Origin: Glandiceps talaboti
Taxonomy: Eukaryota; Hemichordata; Enteropneusta; Spengelidae
Assembly (NCBI RefSeq): GCF_964340395.1
Contig: NC_135556.1
Coordinates: forward strand, 1,601,001-1,665,000
Direction: 5' to 3'
Length of the DNA: 64,000 nt
A program made the position numbers and the translations under genes. The notes below the pieces were generated by a model. It saw only the letters and a list, made by a program, of their open reading frames with translations, searched no databases and had not been told where the DNA came from. Of the stretch, positions 28,765-39,228 are shown in pieces; position 1 is the stretch's first letter, and each line of letters begins with the position of its first letter.

Positions 28765-30072
28765 GATGCATGATGACTTAGTTTACTGCATTACTATGGG
28801 CATGCATGACTTAGATTACTGCATTACTATGGGCATGCATGACTTAGATAATACTGCATTACTATGGGCATGCATGACTTAGATAATACTGCATTACTAT
28901 GGGCATGATGACTTAGATAATACTGCATTACTATGGGCATGCATGACTTAGATTACTGCATTACTATGGGCGTGCATGACTTCGATTACTGCATTACTAT
29001 GGGCATGCATGACTTAGATTACTGCATTACTATGGGCATGCATGACTTAGATAATACTGCATTACTATGGGCATGATGACTTAGATTACTGCATTACTAT
29101 GGGCATGCATGACTTAGATTACTGCATTACTATGGGCGTGCATGACTTAGATTACTGCATTACTATGGGCATGCATGACTTAGATAATACTGCATTACTA
29201 TGGGCATGCATGACTTAGATAATACTGCATTACTATGGGCATGATGACTTAGATTACTGCATTACTATGGACATGCATGACTTAGATTACTGCATTACTA
29301 TGGGCGTGCATGACTTAGATTACTGCATTACTATGGGCATGCATGACTTAGATTACTGCATTACTATGGGCATGCATGACTAAGATAATACTGCATTACT
29401 ATGGGCATGATGACTTAGATTACTGCATTACTATGGGCATGCATGACTTAGATTACTGCATTACTATGGGTATGCATGACTTAGATTACTGCATTACTAT
29501 GGGCATGCATGACTTAGATTACTGCATTACTATGGGATGCATGACTTAGATTACTGCATTACTATGGGCATGCATGACTTAGATTACTGCATTACTTTGG
29601 GTATGCATGACTTCGATTACTGCATTACTATGGGTATGCATGACTTAGATTACTGCATTACTATGGGCATGCATGACTTAGATTACTGCATTACTGTGGG
29701 CATGCATGACTTAGATTACTGCATTACTATGGGTATGCATGACTTAGATTACTGCATTACTATGGGCATGCATGACTTAGATTACTGCATTACTATGGGT
29801 ATGCATGACTTAGATTACTGCATTACTATGGGCATGCATGACTTAGATTACTGCATTACTATGGGTATACATGACTTAGATAACTGCATTACTATGGGCA
29901 TGCATGACTTAGATTACTGCATTACTATGGGTATGCATGACTTCGATTACTGCATTACTATGGGCATGCATGACTTAGATTACTGCATTACTATGGGTAT
30001 GCATGACTTAGATTACTGCATTACTATGGGTATGCATGACTTAGATTACTGCATTACTATGGGCATGCATGA
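28765..30072. repeat. 33-bp minisatellite in the last Pirin intron
   Basis: About 39 copies of a 33-bp unit (CATGCATGACTTAGATTACT plus GCATTACTATGGG) lie inside the Pirin intron. The first half is mixed with 36-bp units (TTAGATAATACTG) and 30-bp units (GGGCATGATGAC). The second half from about 29530 is a regular 33-mer, which leaves an incidental open frame of 185 codons (HDLDYCITMGM)n at 29537-30094. There is no splice or start context to suggest translation. Confidence 0.95.
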
Positions 30073-30132
30073 CAATAGGTTGACCTTCTTCTAATTTGAC
30101 CCTCCTTTATTACCAGGTAAAATGTTAATGTA

Positions 30133-30402
30133 GGTACCACAGGGGTGAACATATCATTTTGTGAACTGGTGGTCCCTGGACCAGTGCCTTAAAAAAATCC
30201 AAGAATTAGTGGTCCCAGGTCCCGCTAATGTGAAACATTAAATCTTGCGCCTATGAATCTGTATATTCAGACGACTTTTTAACATAGTTATTAACAGTAG
30301 GGTACTGGTCCAACGGACCAGACAAGGTAAAATTTGTGTGGTCTGCCTAAAAAAATCACTAGTCCCGGACCCAGGACCAGTGGATTTGTTCACCCCTGTA
30401 CC
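30133..30402. mobile_element. Putative small inverted-repeat (MITE-like) element
   Basis: The left end GGTACCACAGGGGTGAACA is mirrored by TGTTCACCCCTGTACC at 30387-30402, as imperfect inverted repeats with a 3-bp CAC insertion on the left. The 270-bp interval also has internal hairpins such as CTGGTCCAACGGACCAG (about 30305) and GGTCC...GGACC near each end. It has no coding capacity. Size and terminal inverted repeats suggest a non-autonomous DNA element sitting in the Pirin intron. I could not define a target-site duplication or a superfamily. Confidence 0.5.
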
Positions 30403-30694
30403 AAGAAATGAATTATTGAATATTAAGAAAAAACTGTTATGAATGTATGGACATCACTGTGAGAATGAATGTTCTATTTGACTCTGTTATTCAGTGCTAT
30501 AGTATAAAGTTATTCAGTGCTGTAATAAAGTTGTTGCCTCATGTCCCTGCTCAGAACTGATTTCTTGTCCTATCTTATCATTTGTATTTGAATATGTATT
30601 GCTTTCTACCAACTTGTGGTGTTTAGATTAATATGGAAATATTGATTCTTTTTTAACTTTCATTTATAAATATATTTTATTTTATTATTATCAG

Positions 30695-30837
30695 GACCAT
30701 TTGTAATGAATGATGAAGAAGAGACAAAGCAGGCCTGGATAGATTATACCAAGGGGAAGAATGGATTTGAGAATGCACCCAAGTGGAACTCTAAAGTTGG
30801 TCTGGAGTATTTGGAGGAACAAAGCACTAAGACATAG
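30695..30837 (+). CDS. Pirin, terminal coding exon
   Basis: The acceptor is TTATTATTATCAG, ending at 30694. The first two bases complete the Gly codon begun at 28625, which confirms phase. The exon then reads PFVMNDEEETKQAWIDYTKG, KNGFENAPKWNSKVG and a short acidic tail before TAG at 30835-30837. The order GPFVMN, then xxE(I/T)xQAxxD, then KNGFExAxxWxSK, matches the C terminus of animal Pirin, with a tail about 12 residues longer than I remember for mammals. The 2,069-bp intron between the two exons (28626-30694) carries a minisatellite and a small inverted-repeat element. No AATAAA is obvious in the first 400 bp of 3' flank. Confidence 0.9.
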
Positions 30838-30960
30838 ATTTTGTATATATGTGATTTTGAAGATAGCAGAGTTTCATGTATGCAGTCATTGGTTTGTGAT
30901 GAAATCTGCCCTGAATGTAAACTGTTAAATGAATCTTTTGATATATCTTGAAATTGTTCC

Positions 30961-31080
30961 GACCACTTGTTGGTAGCTCAACCTGCACTTAAGGAATGTA
31001 TGTTGAAATTGTTCAAATCCATCCACTTGTTGGTAGCTCAACCTGCACTTAATGAATGTGTGTGTGTGTGTCTGTGAAAA
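30961..31080. repeat. 60-bp tandem duplication and short (TG)n
   Basis: The block starting CCACTTGTTGGTAGCTCAAC at 30963 is repeated exactly 60 bp later at 31023 with one or two changes (AAGGAATG/AATGAATG). A short TG run follows at about 31058-31072. It lies in the 3' flank of Pirin, possibly in its 3' UTR. Confidence 0.85.
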
Positions 31081-31228
31081 CATGTAGCAGATGGTTTCTT
31101 TTCTTTTTATTGAAAAAAGATAAAATTCCTTCAGAAGGGAGTTTCAAAATTAAAATTAGTTCAGAAAACCTTAGATACAAAATTTGAGAAGCACAAAGAT
31201 TGATGTCTACAGTGTATATCATCAGATT

Positions 31229-31377
31229 AATTCTGTTCATCGAAAATACTCACCTTTATTATACTACTATTGGGTTACCCTTTTGCTTTTAGCCTAACTT
31301 CGCAAAATAAAGTCGTGACCCCTGACCCACCTGTGGCTATCCCATGATGCCCCTTTTCCCCCCAGTACTAAATTTTG
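31229..31377 (+). repeat. Left terminal repeat of the DIRS element
   Basis: Positions 31242-31377 match the reverse complement of 37117-37252 over 136 bp, with only two differences noticed (GTCGTGAC/GTTGTGAC and TTTCCCC/TTTCCCT). The outermost 13 bp (31229-31241, AATTCTGTTCATC) are unique to this side but are echoed in the internal complementary region. The repeat contains CACCTTTATTATACTACTA and GCAAAATAAAG; the latter could serve as a poly(A) signal for upstream transcription, which is inferred only. Confidence 0.92.
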
Positions 31378-31624
31378 CGAGCGAAAGAAGACGTACATTT
31401 TCTTCGCTCACGACAAATTAGCCTTTTCAAGCCTTGGTGGATTGTTATAGCTGACTTCTGTGGCACCCAGTCCCTGGAAACCCCAGCTGAGTCCTTTCTT
31501 TTATTCTTTTCATTCAATTGTGCTTGTTTTAAGCTTCGCTTTTCTTTATTTGTTCTGTTTGTATTGAGCGGTCGTCTGTTGTGTTCCGTTACACGACCGT
31601 TTCAATTTTTTCCGCTTTTGACTA

Positions 31625-33948
31625 TTGTTTAAAGCGTATTTTCAAACCATGCTTCCGAACCAAAAGAAGGGGTCTTGTGGACATGTTTTCCACATGGAGG
31701 ACCTCCACAAATTTTGCCCTTCTTGTCGGAAGTGTTCCCGTACTTCACCATGCAAAACCGTATGCGGTCATTGGGTAGACGATCAATGGCAGGAATTCGA
31801 TAAACCTATTGAATCGTCACGTAAACCTAAATCAAAGCAGAGTAAGCGGACCTCCGCTGCTCCGAGCACCGATTTAGATAAATTTTCAGGTAAGTCTTGT
31901 GTAAGTGTGGGTTCTCCCACGACAAAACGCCCTTCTGAGGGCGAGGTCTTAACCACAACGGGTTCTGAAGTACGGGTTTCTCGTGGACCTATGCAGGACT
32001 CGTCCGATAAGGGACGTCCTGATACGGGTATTGTTACTGGAGAGTGTCCTGTAATTACAGACAGCCCCTCTTCCTACAAACCTGATTCTCGTTCTCCGTC
32101 TCCGACACCTCAATATAGTGGTCGGTTTCGAGAACCTCCCAGGCGAACTGACGTAAACCCTTCGAGCCGTCCACATACCGTTCAAGGGTCGTTCAGTGAA
32201 CGACAAACCATGCCGTCGAATATGCTAGATTCTTCGCGTGGGGTAATACCGGAAGTCAAAAGACGCACTTCCCGCCCTACCGCTAGCGGATCACGTGATC
32301 AGTCACCTGATCCTAGGTCGATACCATGGCCTCCTACGGGGACGCTACCATATCCATTCAATGCTATGGGCTACCCACAAGGTGAAACTTCCACAGATTT
32401 GGATCCAAGACAAAATCCATTTCCTTGGACTGCCTTTGGCCAACCTACAGGGTTTTGGCCTCCACCTAATTATTGGTCACCTTATGGTTACCCCCCCCCC
32501 CCCCCACCATGGATACCCATCAGTCTAGGGGTCCCTGGGGAGGAGGGGATAGAGGAAGAGAGAGGTCACGGTCGCCTTATGACCGTTCCCAGTGCCACCG
32601 TCGTTCACGCAGTCCGCCGGAACGTGACGTAGGGGTACTTTGATTTCGCAGAGATCGCTCTCGTTCCCCACGCCGCTCGCACAGTCCACCGAGACGCTGG
32701 GATCGTAGATCATCGCCTTCACCGAGACGCTCTTCCAGACCACGCATTCCGGTAACGCGTGAAGAGCATTCTCCCTCGTTTTCACCGACACGTTTCTGCC
32801 GCTTACAGGGCGAACGTTTTGGATCCCTATGGAGACGCGATCCCGATTAAATGTCCTTAACGGCCCCAGAGGATCGCGACCTTCTTGGGGGCGCTGGCCA
32901 TTCGGATGAGGATCGGGTTAGACCGCCGCCCTCTGAATCAGAGGGGAGAGCGCCCTCTCCGGAACGCTTTTCTGATATTCCATTTAGTCAATGTGTTGAA
33001 TGGGTTTATCAACAGTTCCCAGATAAATGTACCCGTCCCACTGCAACAAATTCGGTACAGTCTGAGACAAGCTTAGCGTTGGAGGGCCAACTCGACCAGA
33101 CGGAGTATCAACCTGCTACACTCCCCCTCTCAGCTATGGTCACTTCAGTACAGGGTAAAGTGTCCTCAGAGGTTTGTGGCAAGGGTCCAGGTCAGCCGCC
33201 AATGCGAATGAATAGGTACCCTTGGTTCCGCTATCCAGGGAAACCTTATCGTACCCACCCAACCGATCAACGTGTCAACTTTCCAGAGCTGGACACTGAT
33301 GCTGATGCTGTTGACCAAGATCGTGATGGCTTTAAGAATACTACCATTGATAATAAGCACTTATCACGGTTAGGAGAAGGATACGCATTATCCCTTCGGA
33401 TATTCTCCTCTATCGATTGGTTCCTTGCTACTACGGTGTCAGAGATGAGGTCCGCCCATCCTGACTCACAGAAGATATTTCGTCTGATGCAGGTAGTTAA
33501 TAAAGCACTTAGCCACGTGACTGAGCAGACGACTAGATCACGTGCTGCCTTGTTACTCCTTCAGCGAGATGCTTTTCTACGTCGTAACTCAATTGTGTTG
33601 CCAACAGAATTAAGACAGGAAGTTCGTGCAGCACCGATTGATGCACCTTCTCTATTTGCTGGCACTTTAACTTCTATAGCTAACCGTGCCAGCGAAGCAA
33701 AGCAGCGGGAGCGTTTGATTTTTGACACTCCCCGTTCGAAACCGCGTACAAACTTCAAACAGTCCCCAGTCAGTAGTAAGTCCCCTGTGACAAACATCTC
33801 GCGAGGTTCACAGAGGGGATGAGGACGGGGTAGACAGACTTCCCGAGGCCGTGGTAGAGGCAAGCCTCAGTGGTCTGTGACGAACAAAGACAGCAAACCC
33901 GGACCACCCTCAGGGAGGGGTTCAGGTGGTTTCGCGCAACATTCCTGA
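31625..33948 (+). pseudogene. DIRS gag-like ORF1, disrupted
   Basis: The reading begins at ATG 31625 with a Cys/His cluster (CGHVFHMEDLHKFCPSCRKC, then CKTVCGHW) resembling the N-terminal motif of animal DIRS ORF1 proteins. A Ser/Pro-rich stretch follows, then a Pro-rich tract at a C15 run (32491-32505). There the sensible frame moves from frame 2 to frame 1; the old frame stops at 32632. Frame 1 continues with an RS-dipeptide region (about 32560-32760), TGA at 32641-32643, TAA at 32848-32850, an open 323-codon stretch (32851-33822) and TGA at 33820-33822. A short RG-rich tail (RGRQTSRGRGRG) runs to TGA at 33946-33948. That tail overlaps the RT frame by about 23 nt. Function in RNA or DNA binding and particle formation is inferred from position and composition. 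Confidence 0.8.
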
Positions 33949-36037
33949 CGGTGCTCCCGTCTTTACTGCCCCTACTACACCCTCTCAATCAAGCGTAGGG
34001 CCAGTAGGGGGAAGGCTCCTGTCATTCGCCAAAGAGTGGCAGCTGATTACCGACGATTCCTTGGTTCTTTCAATAGTAAGAGAGGGTTATCGCCTAGAGT
34101 TCGAACGTCACCCACCACTTACAATGTCTCCCTTTGTCACAGTGCTTCCAGACAACAAGCAAAAAAGGGAAGCTCTGTTAGAAGCAATTCAAACCTTAGT
34201 CAAAAAAGGGGTAGTCAGACAGGTGAACGCTACCAATGCAGGTCCAGGGTTTTACAACCACCTGTTTTTGGTGCCAAAAAAATCGGGGGGGTGGCGCCCG
34301 ATTCTGAACCTAACAGCACTGAATCAATTCATGACCGTGTCCAAGTTCAAGATGGAGACCACGCGATCCATTCTCGCCGCTGTTCAGCCAGGGGAATGGA
34401 TGGCGTCAATCGATCTAAAGGACGCATATTTTCATGTACCGATTCACGATTCATGCCATCGGTTTCTTCGTTTTGCGGTGGACGAGCAGATTTTCGAATA
34501 TGTTGCTCTTCCCTTCGGCCTTGCGACGGCCCCCAGAATCTTCACTCGTATCATTTTAGCCCCCGTGGCATGGCTACATCAAAGGGGCATTCTGCTTCAC
34601 CCTTATCTCGACGATTGGCTTCTTCGCAGCATGACTCAAGAAGCCTTAGTTCTTCGGGTTCGAGAGACCCTATCCGTTCTAGTTCGTTTGGGTTTTCTCC
34701 CCAATTACGAAAAGTCGCAACTAGTCCCCACACAAGACATGAACTTTGTGGGGATGCATTTTCTTACATACCGAGGTATTGTCTGCCCCCCTTAGGACAG
34801 GGTAGACAAGCTAGCGAGTGCCATTCATACGATCCTTCCCAGGCATGCCACTCAGGCAAGGGTAATACTGTCCATCCTAGGGTTGATGAATTCCCTTATA
34901 GATCTCACCCCATGGGCACGTTTGCGTATGCGCCCCATCCAATTATACCTATTGGCATTCTGGCGCCCATCATTACACCCCCTCTCTTTCAAGGTTCCTA
35001 TTCGTCCGTCTCTCCGCTTGCACCTGCTTTGGTGGGTGGACGAGAACAATTTGCTAGAAGGGAGGTCCCTAGTGTATCAAAAGGCGAACCTGTCCCTTTT
35101 CACCGATGCTTCGAAAGAGGGATGGGGAGCCCACTGCGACTCCCAGGTGGCCTCAGGTCAGTGGGGGGGAGTAACAAGTCAGAGACACATCAACTGGTTA
35201 GAACTCAAGGCAGTCTTTCTAGCCCTAGTGCAATTCGAGACTCTGGTGTCGGCTCTCCACTCCGACAATACGACAGTGGTAGCATATGTAAACAAAATGG
35301 GGGGCACAAAGTCACCAGACCTCTGTTATCTGCTCTGGGACATGATGTTTTGGTGCAAAGAGAGGGACATAACCCTAAGAGCACGACATCTCCCCGGCAG
35401 ACTGAACGGAATCGCCGACGCTCTCTCTCGGCAGAAGAAGGTTCGGCCAACAGAATGGGAGATCCCCCAGGAGGTAGCAAATCAGGTCTTCGCTCACTGG
35501 GGAACCCCCCTGCTGGATCTCTTTGCAACTTACCACAACACAAAACTGCCAATGTTCGTAGCTCCAACTCCGGACACAAGGGCAGTAGCGACGGATGCGC
35601 TGTCAATCACATGGGAGGGAATATTAGCGTATGCTTACCCTCCAATAGTGATTCTTCCTCTGGTCCTTCGCAAGGTACAGGAGGAGGATGTAGTCCTTAT
35701 TCTGATAGCACCGCTATGGCCAAATCGGTCTTGGTTCCCTTGGCTTCTGTCTCTTCTGTCAATTCGACTCCCACAGAGGACAGACCTTCTCTCTCAGGGT
35801 CGGAGCATTGTTCACCCCAGCCCAGAGATTTTTCGTCTTCACGCATTCAAACTATCGAGAAATCCCTCGTTCAGAAAGGATTTTCTACTGACTCTGCCGC
35901 GGTTATCGCAAGACCGCAGCGGGCAAGTACTCTCAGCACTTACAACAGCAAATGGGAACGATTTTGTGATTGGTGTCAGCGAAGGCAGATTGATCCAATC
36001 CATATCACTACCAGAGACTTTGCAGACTTCTTGTTAG
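33926..36037 (+). pseudogene. DIRS reverse transcriptase-RNase H (and MT-like) frame with one internal stop
   Basis: Frame 2 runs from ATG 33926 to TGA 36035-36037, broken only by TAG at 34793-34795. RT motifs are visible: SIDLKDAYFHVPI (about residue 160), LPFGLATAPRIFTR and YLDDWLL (YxDD catalytic box). After the stop come the RT thumb and connection. RNase H follows with LFTDASKEGWGA, WLELKAVFLAL, LHSDNTT and DALSRQ, giving the D, E, D and D residues expected. The segment after it (DLFATYHN ... YAYPPIVILPLVLRKV ... LIAPLWPNRSWFP) corresponds to the region described in DIRS elements as a DNA adenine methyltransferase-like domain; I assign this by position and general resemblance. The 3' end overlaps the recombinase frame by about 320 nt in another frame, as is usual for this class. 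Confidence 0.9.
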
Positions 36038-36904
36038 ATCTCTTCAATGTTAAGAAATTTGCTGTAAAAAACTATAATGGTATACCGCGCAGCAATTGCA
36101 TCTACCATTAAGAGTACAGGAGGAAAAGACTTTGGTCAAGATAAAGTCTTATCTAGCATGATTAGGCATTTCCATATCAAGCGTCCTCCTAAACCTATTT
36201 CGGTCCCTCAGTGGAATCTGGCATTAGTCCTGAGGGTACTGGAGAAAGCTCCCTTTGAACCTCTGCAATCAGTTTCATTGAGAGCAATGACACTCAAAAC
36301 AGTCTTCCTCTTGGCCTTAGCGTCAGGCAGAAGACGCAGTGAGATCCATGCTTTGGATGTGAGCAAGGGGAGAATTACCTGGTCTGAATCACAAGTAATT
36401 CTCAGGCCTCACCCGTCCTTCTTAGCAAAGAACCAGGTACTGGGGTCCTTTTCTTCCCCCATTACCCTTCTTGCGCTCTCTAATTTGGTAGGTTCTGACA
36501 AACAAGAGAGATTACTTTGTCCGGTTCGAGCCATACGTTGGTATTTGCATCGTACCAACTCATTCAGAGGAGAGAGATCACGTCTCTTCATCCCTTATGA
36601 CCCCGACAACAAGAGCTATTGTTCGGCAGCCATAATTTCTAAGTGGATTATTCAGACAGTCAGATGGGCATACCAGGAAGCATCTGATGATAGTTTAAGG
36701 TTATCCCGGGTCACAGCCCATGAAGTTAGAGCCATCTCAACTTCTTGGGCAGTACATGCAGGAATTCCAGTAGCAGAAGTACTCAAAGCTGCTACTTGGC
36801 GTTCTCCTAATTCTTTTATAAGCTACTATCTTAGAGATATGGCCCAGGATGCATCTGAATTGCAGTCTCTGGGTCCAGTCTGTGTCAGTCAGCACATTGT
36901 ATAA
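35716..36904 (+). pseudogene. DIRS tyrosine recombinase, one-base frameshift
   Basis: The N-terminal core-binding part is in frame 1: candidate ATG 35716, then STLSTYNSKWERFCDWCQ and DFADFLLDLFNVKKFAV. The catalytic part is in frame 2 from about 36077 to TAA 36902-36904. The switch falls at an A6 run (36066-36071), and removing one A would make the two parts continuous. Catalytic signatures are visible: Arg in LASGRRRSEIHAL, the H-x-x-R box AHEVRAIS, Trp in ATWRSPNSF and the Tyr nucleophile in FISYYLRD. In DIRS elements this enzyme integrates the circular DNA intermediate. The start codon is a choice among several, because the upstream part of frame 1 is a shadow of the RT gene. Confidence 0.87.
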
Positions 36905-36948
36905 TTGGGATGTCAGGAACTCCCCCCTCCTAATTGGCTGACAAATTC

Positions 36949-37047
36949 TAACCCAATAGTAGTATAATAAAGGTTAGTATTTTCGATGAACAGAATTGAA
37001 GTTTCTACCGAAACTAATTTCTGTGAAGAGAAAATACTCACCTTTAT
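36949..37047 (+). repeat. DIRS internal complementary region
   Basis: Bases 36949-36997 are the reverse complement of the left element end 31229-31277 (48 of 49 match; GGTTAG here against GGTGAG expected). Bases 36992-37047 are the reverse complement of the right end 37235-37290 (56 of 56). The halves overlap in AGAATT. This is the template-like segment thought to allow ends to be rebuilt and the element circularised during DIRS replication. Confidence 0.93.
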
Positions 37048-37116
37048 GTGAATCCCTCCCACCACCCCACAGTTCCTGTTTCGTGTACTTTTCCGTATTT
37101 TTGTCTGTTAATATGA

Positions 37117-37290
37117 CAAAATTTAGTACTGGAGGGAAAAGGGGCATCATGGGATAGCCACAGGTGGGTCAGGGGTCACAACTTTATTTTGCGAAGTTAG
37201 GCTAAAAGCAAAAGGGTAACCCAATAGTAGTATAATAAAGGTGAGTATTTTCTCTTCACAGAAATTAGTTTCGGTAGAAACTTCAATTCT
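37117..37290 (+). repeat. Right terminal repeat of the DIRS element
   Basis: Bases 37117-37252 are the inverted copy of the left repeat. A further 38 bp (37253-37290, TCTTCACAGAAATTAG ... CTTCAATTCT) extend the right end and are found again, inverted, in the internal complementary region. Asymmetric outer extensions of this kind are typical of DIRS1-type termini. Confidence 0.92.
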
Positions 37291-37534
37291 ATGACTCATT
37301 AACCAATCAAGTAGTACTTATGTTGTGTTCATGATTTCATTTAGCTACAGGGTTTGGTAGCAGTAGAAGAATGCACAAGATATCCTTATTCGGTGTATAA
37401 GCAGAGTCATTATTCAGCTAGAAGAGAAGACTAAAAGTTATTCTTTACTTATTCAATAAGCCAGAGAAAGAAAGTAAACTACAAAAAAATCATATTTTTT
37501 TCCACATAAAAATAAATAAACATCAATCACATGC
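37291..37534. other. Spacer without recognised features
   Basis: AT-rich right flank of the DIRS element, containing an unremarkable AATAAGCCAG and AAATAAATAAAC stretch. No gene, repeat or RNA is recognised. Confidence 0.6.
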
Positions 37535-37745
37535 GTGCTGTTCCCTGTGGTTGTATTGTTTCCACTCAGGCCTCCTGCTTCCTGTGGTTGTACTCTTTTC
37601 ACTCTTAAGCTCGGTGCTCCCTGTGGTTATAATGTTTTCAAGCTTAGGCTCCCTTCTCCCTGTGGTTGTACTTTTTCCATGCTTAAACTCCCTGCTCCCT
37701 GTAGTTGTACTGTTTTACTCTTAGGCTCCCAGCTCCCTGTTCATT
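37535..37745. repeat. Degenerate 35-38-bp tandem repeat
   Basis: Five or six diverged units share CTCCCTGTGGTTGTACT followed by a T-rich stretch and CACTCTTAGG. Two further units of the same family lie at about 38755-38832. The ORF through them is incidental. Confidence 0.75.
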
Positions 37746-37769
37746 CTTCATGATATGATGGTCCCATCC

Positions 37770-38700
37770 CATCAGTGATATGCAAATTAGGGCTAAAATG
37801 TGTCCTTTTGGTCAAAAATCAATAATTCCAAAACTACTGAGCAGATTGCACTCAAATTAAATGGGAATGCATCTGGGGATGTATAGATGAAGAAATATTA
37901 AGGATACAATGATGTCATGAGTGATATGCAAATTAGGTGTAAACGTGAATTTTTGGTCAAAAACTTATATCTCACAAAGTACTTGGTCAATGAGACTGAA
38001 ACTTGTTGAGATGTTTCTTAAAGTGTTATTATGCAGATGTTCTTCAAAATATTTTGACATAATTGGCCCTAGCAACTATGACCACACCTTTAGCAACAAC
38101 CAAATGGCAGTATATTTTGGTTAAATAAGAACATCATCAGGTAGGCAAGTGAGTAAAACATTCAAAAAATGTATGCAAATATACCTAGCAACCATGCCCA
38201 TGGCAACAGCCAAACCGTCGTGTATTTCATAGAGAACAGGGATTAATGAACAATTGAATAAACATTCAAACAATTTATGTAAATTTGCCTAGCAACAAGA
38301 CCACGCCCATAGCAACAGCCAAATGATCACATATAATGCGAAGGTAACAACCAAGATTAATAGAAAATTGAATAAACATTAAAAAGTGTATGTAAATTTG
38401 CCTAGCAACAAGACCACGCCCATAGCAACAGCCAAATAATCATGTGGATTGCGAAGATAACAGGAATTGAAGAACAAATGAATAAACATTCCATAAATTT
38501 ATGCAAATATGTACCTAGCAACAAGACCACGCCCTTAGCATCAGCCAAATGATTGCGTATATCGCCTAGCAACAAGACCACGCCCTTAGCATCAGCCAAA
38601 TGATCGCGTATATCGCAAAGATAGCAACCTGGTTGGATAGGCAACTGGATAGTCATTCAGCAAATGATCACCTATTGTTAGCATGGACTACCATATGGAT
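37770..38700. repeat. Old dispersed repeat with about 113-bp internal tandem units
   Basis: The block begins GATATGCAAATTAGGGCTAA with GGTCAAAAATC and repeats that module once (about 37921). It then has four to five tandem units containing CCTAGCAACAAGACCACGCC and ATAGCAACAGCCAAATGATC. The same succession of modules recurs at 53420-54170, showing a dispersed family. Open frames inside it are just translations of the repeat. The family looks non-autonomous; its class is unknown to me. Confidence 0.75.
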
Positions 38701-38832
38701 AAACATTTTTTAAAACTGTACAGTTGTGCTACAACGTCATTGCGGTATTTTTCACTCTTTGGCTCGCTGCTCCTTGTGGTTGTACTGTTTTCACTCTTAA
38801 GCTCCCCACTCCCTGTGGTTGTACTGTTTCCA

Positions 38833-39228
38833 CAAATCATGATGATAAAATTTGTTCATACTGTAGTAACTTCCCGAGACCACTGTCTAAAGTCAAGCTA
38901 GAAACAAACATACGCTTAATCCTGTCAATTTGGATCCGTTGTCTTCCTTCTCTTTTATTATGTCAATCTAAGTATAAGCTGTAATTAGTCAATCTGATTA
39001 AACAATGATGTAGTGGAAGCAGCTACATGCCTTCATTTACCTCTATTTCCATCGTTTTGTGCCGTTTATTTTGTTATGGGTGATCGCCGCTTTCCCACAC
39101 CCAGAACAGATGGGTAATTAGTCATTTGGATACTAATGTCATTAAACGTAATTTAAATAAATGTACAGCAGTTAAATAGCATGTAAATAAATAAAAGTTT
39201 ATTTGACATCAATAGTAACTACACTGTA
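38833..39228. other. Spacer without recognised features
   Basis: AT-rich single-copy-looking DNA between dispersed repeats and the 46-bp array. No exon with convincing splice sites was found on either strand. Confidence 0.55.

Larger units (their letters stand above)
31229..37290 (+). mobile_element. DIRS1-like tyrosine-recombinase retrotransposon
   Basis: This 6.06-kb element has the full DIRS architecture: near-identical inverted terminal repeats (31242-31377 and 37117-37252, 136 bp), an internal complementary region (36949-37047) that joins reverse complements of both outer ends, and plus-strand gag, RT-RNase H and tyrosine recombinase frames in the standard order with overlaps. The outer ends both carry AATTCT (31229-31234 and 37285-37290), and the internal complementary region contains a single AGAATT at 36992-36997. 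That defines the circle junction used by this class, which integrates by recombination rather than by an integrase with target duplication. Three frames are interrupted by stops or frameshifts, so this copy looks inactive but young. It lies between the converging Pirin and VEGF-like genes. Confidence 0.93.

Noticed and set aside
34036-36111. 691-codon frame across the DIRS RT region
   Set aside because: Up to about 35700 it is an out-of-frame shadow of the RT-RNase H gene. Only its 3' end is real, as the N-terminal part of the tyrosine recombinase.
31229-37290. LTR retrotransposon or retrovirus-like provirus
   Set aside because: The terminal repeats are inverted, not direct. There is a tyrosine recombinase and no protease or DDE integrase motif, and no envelope-like frame.
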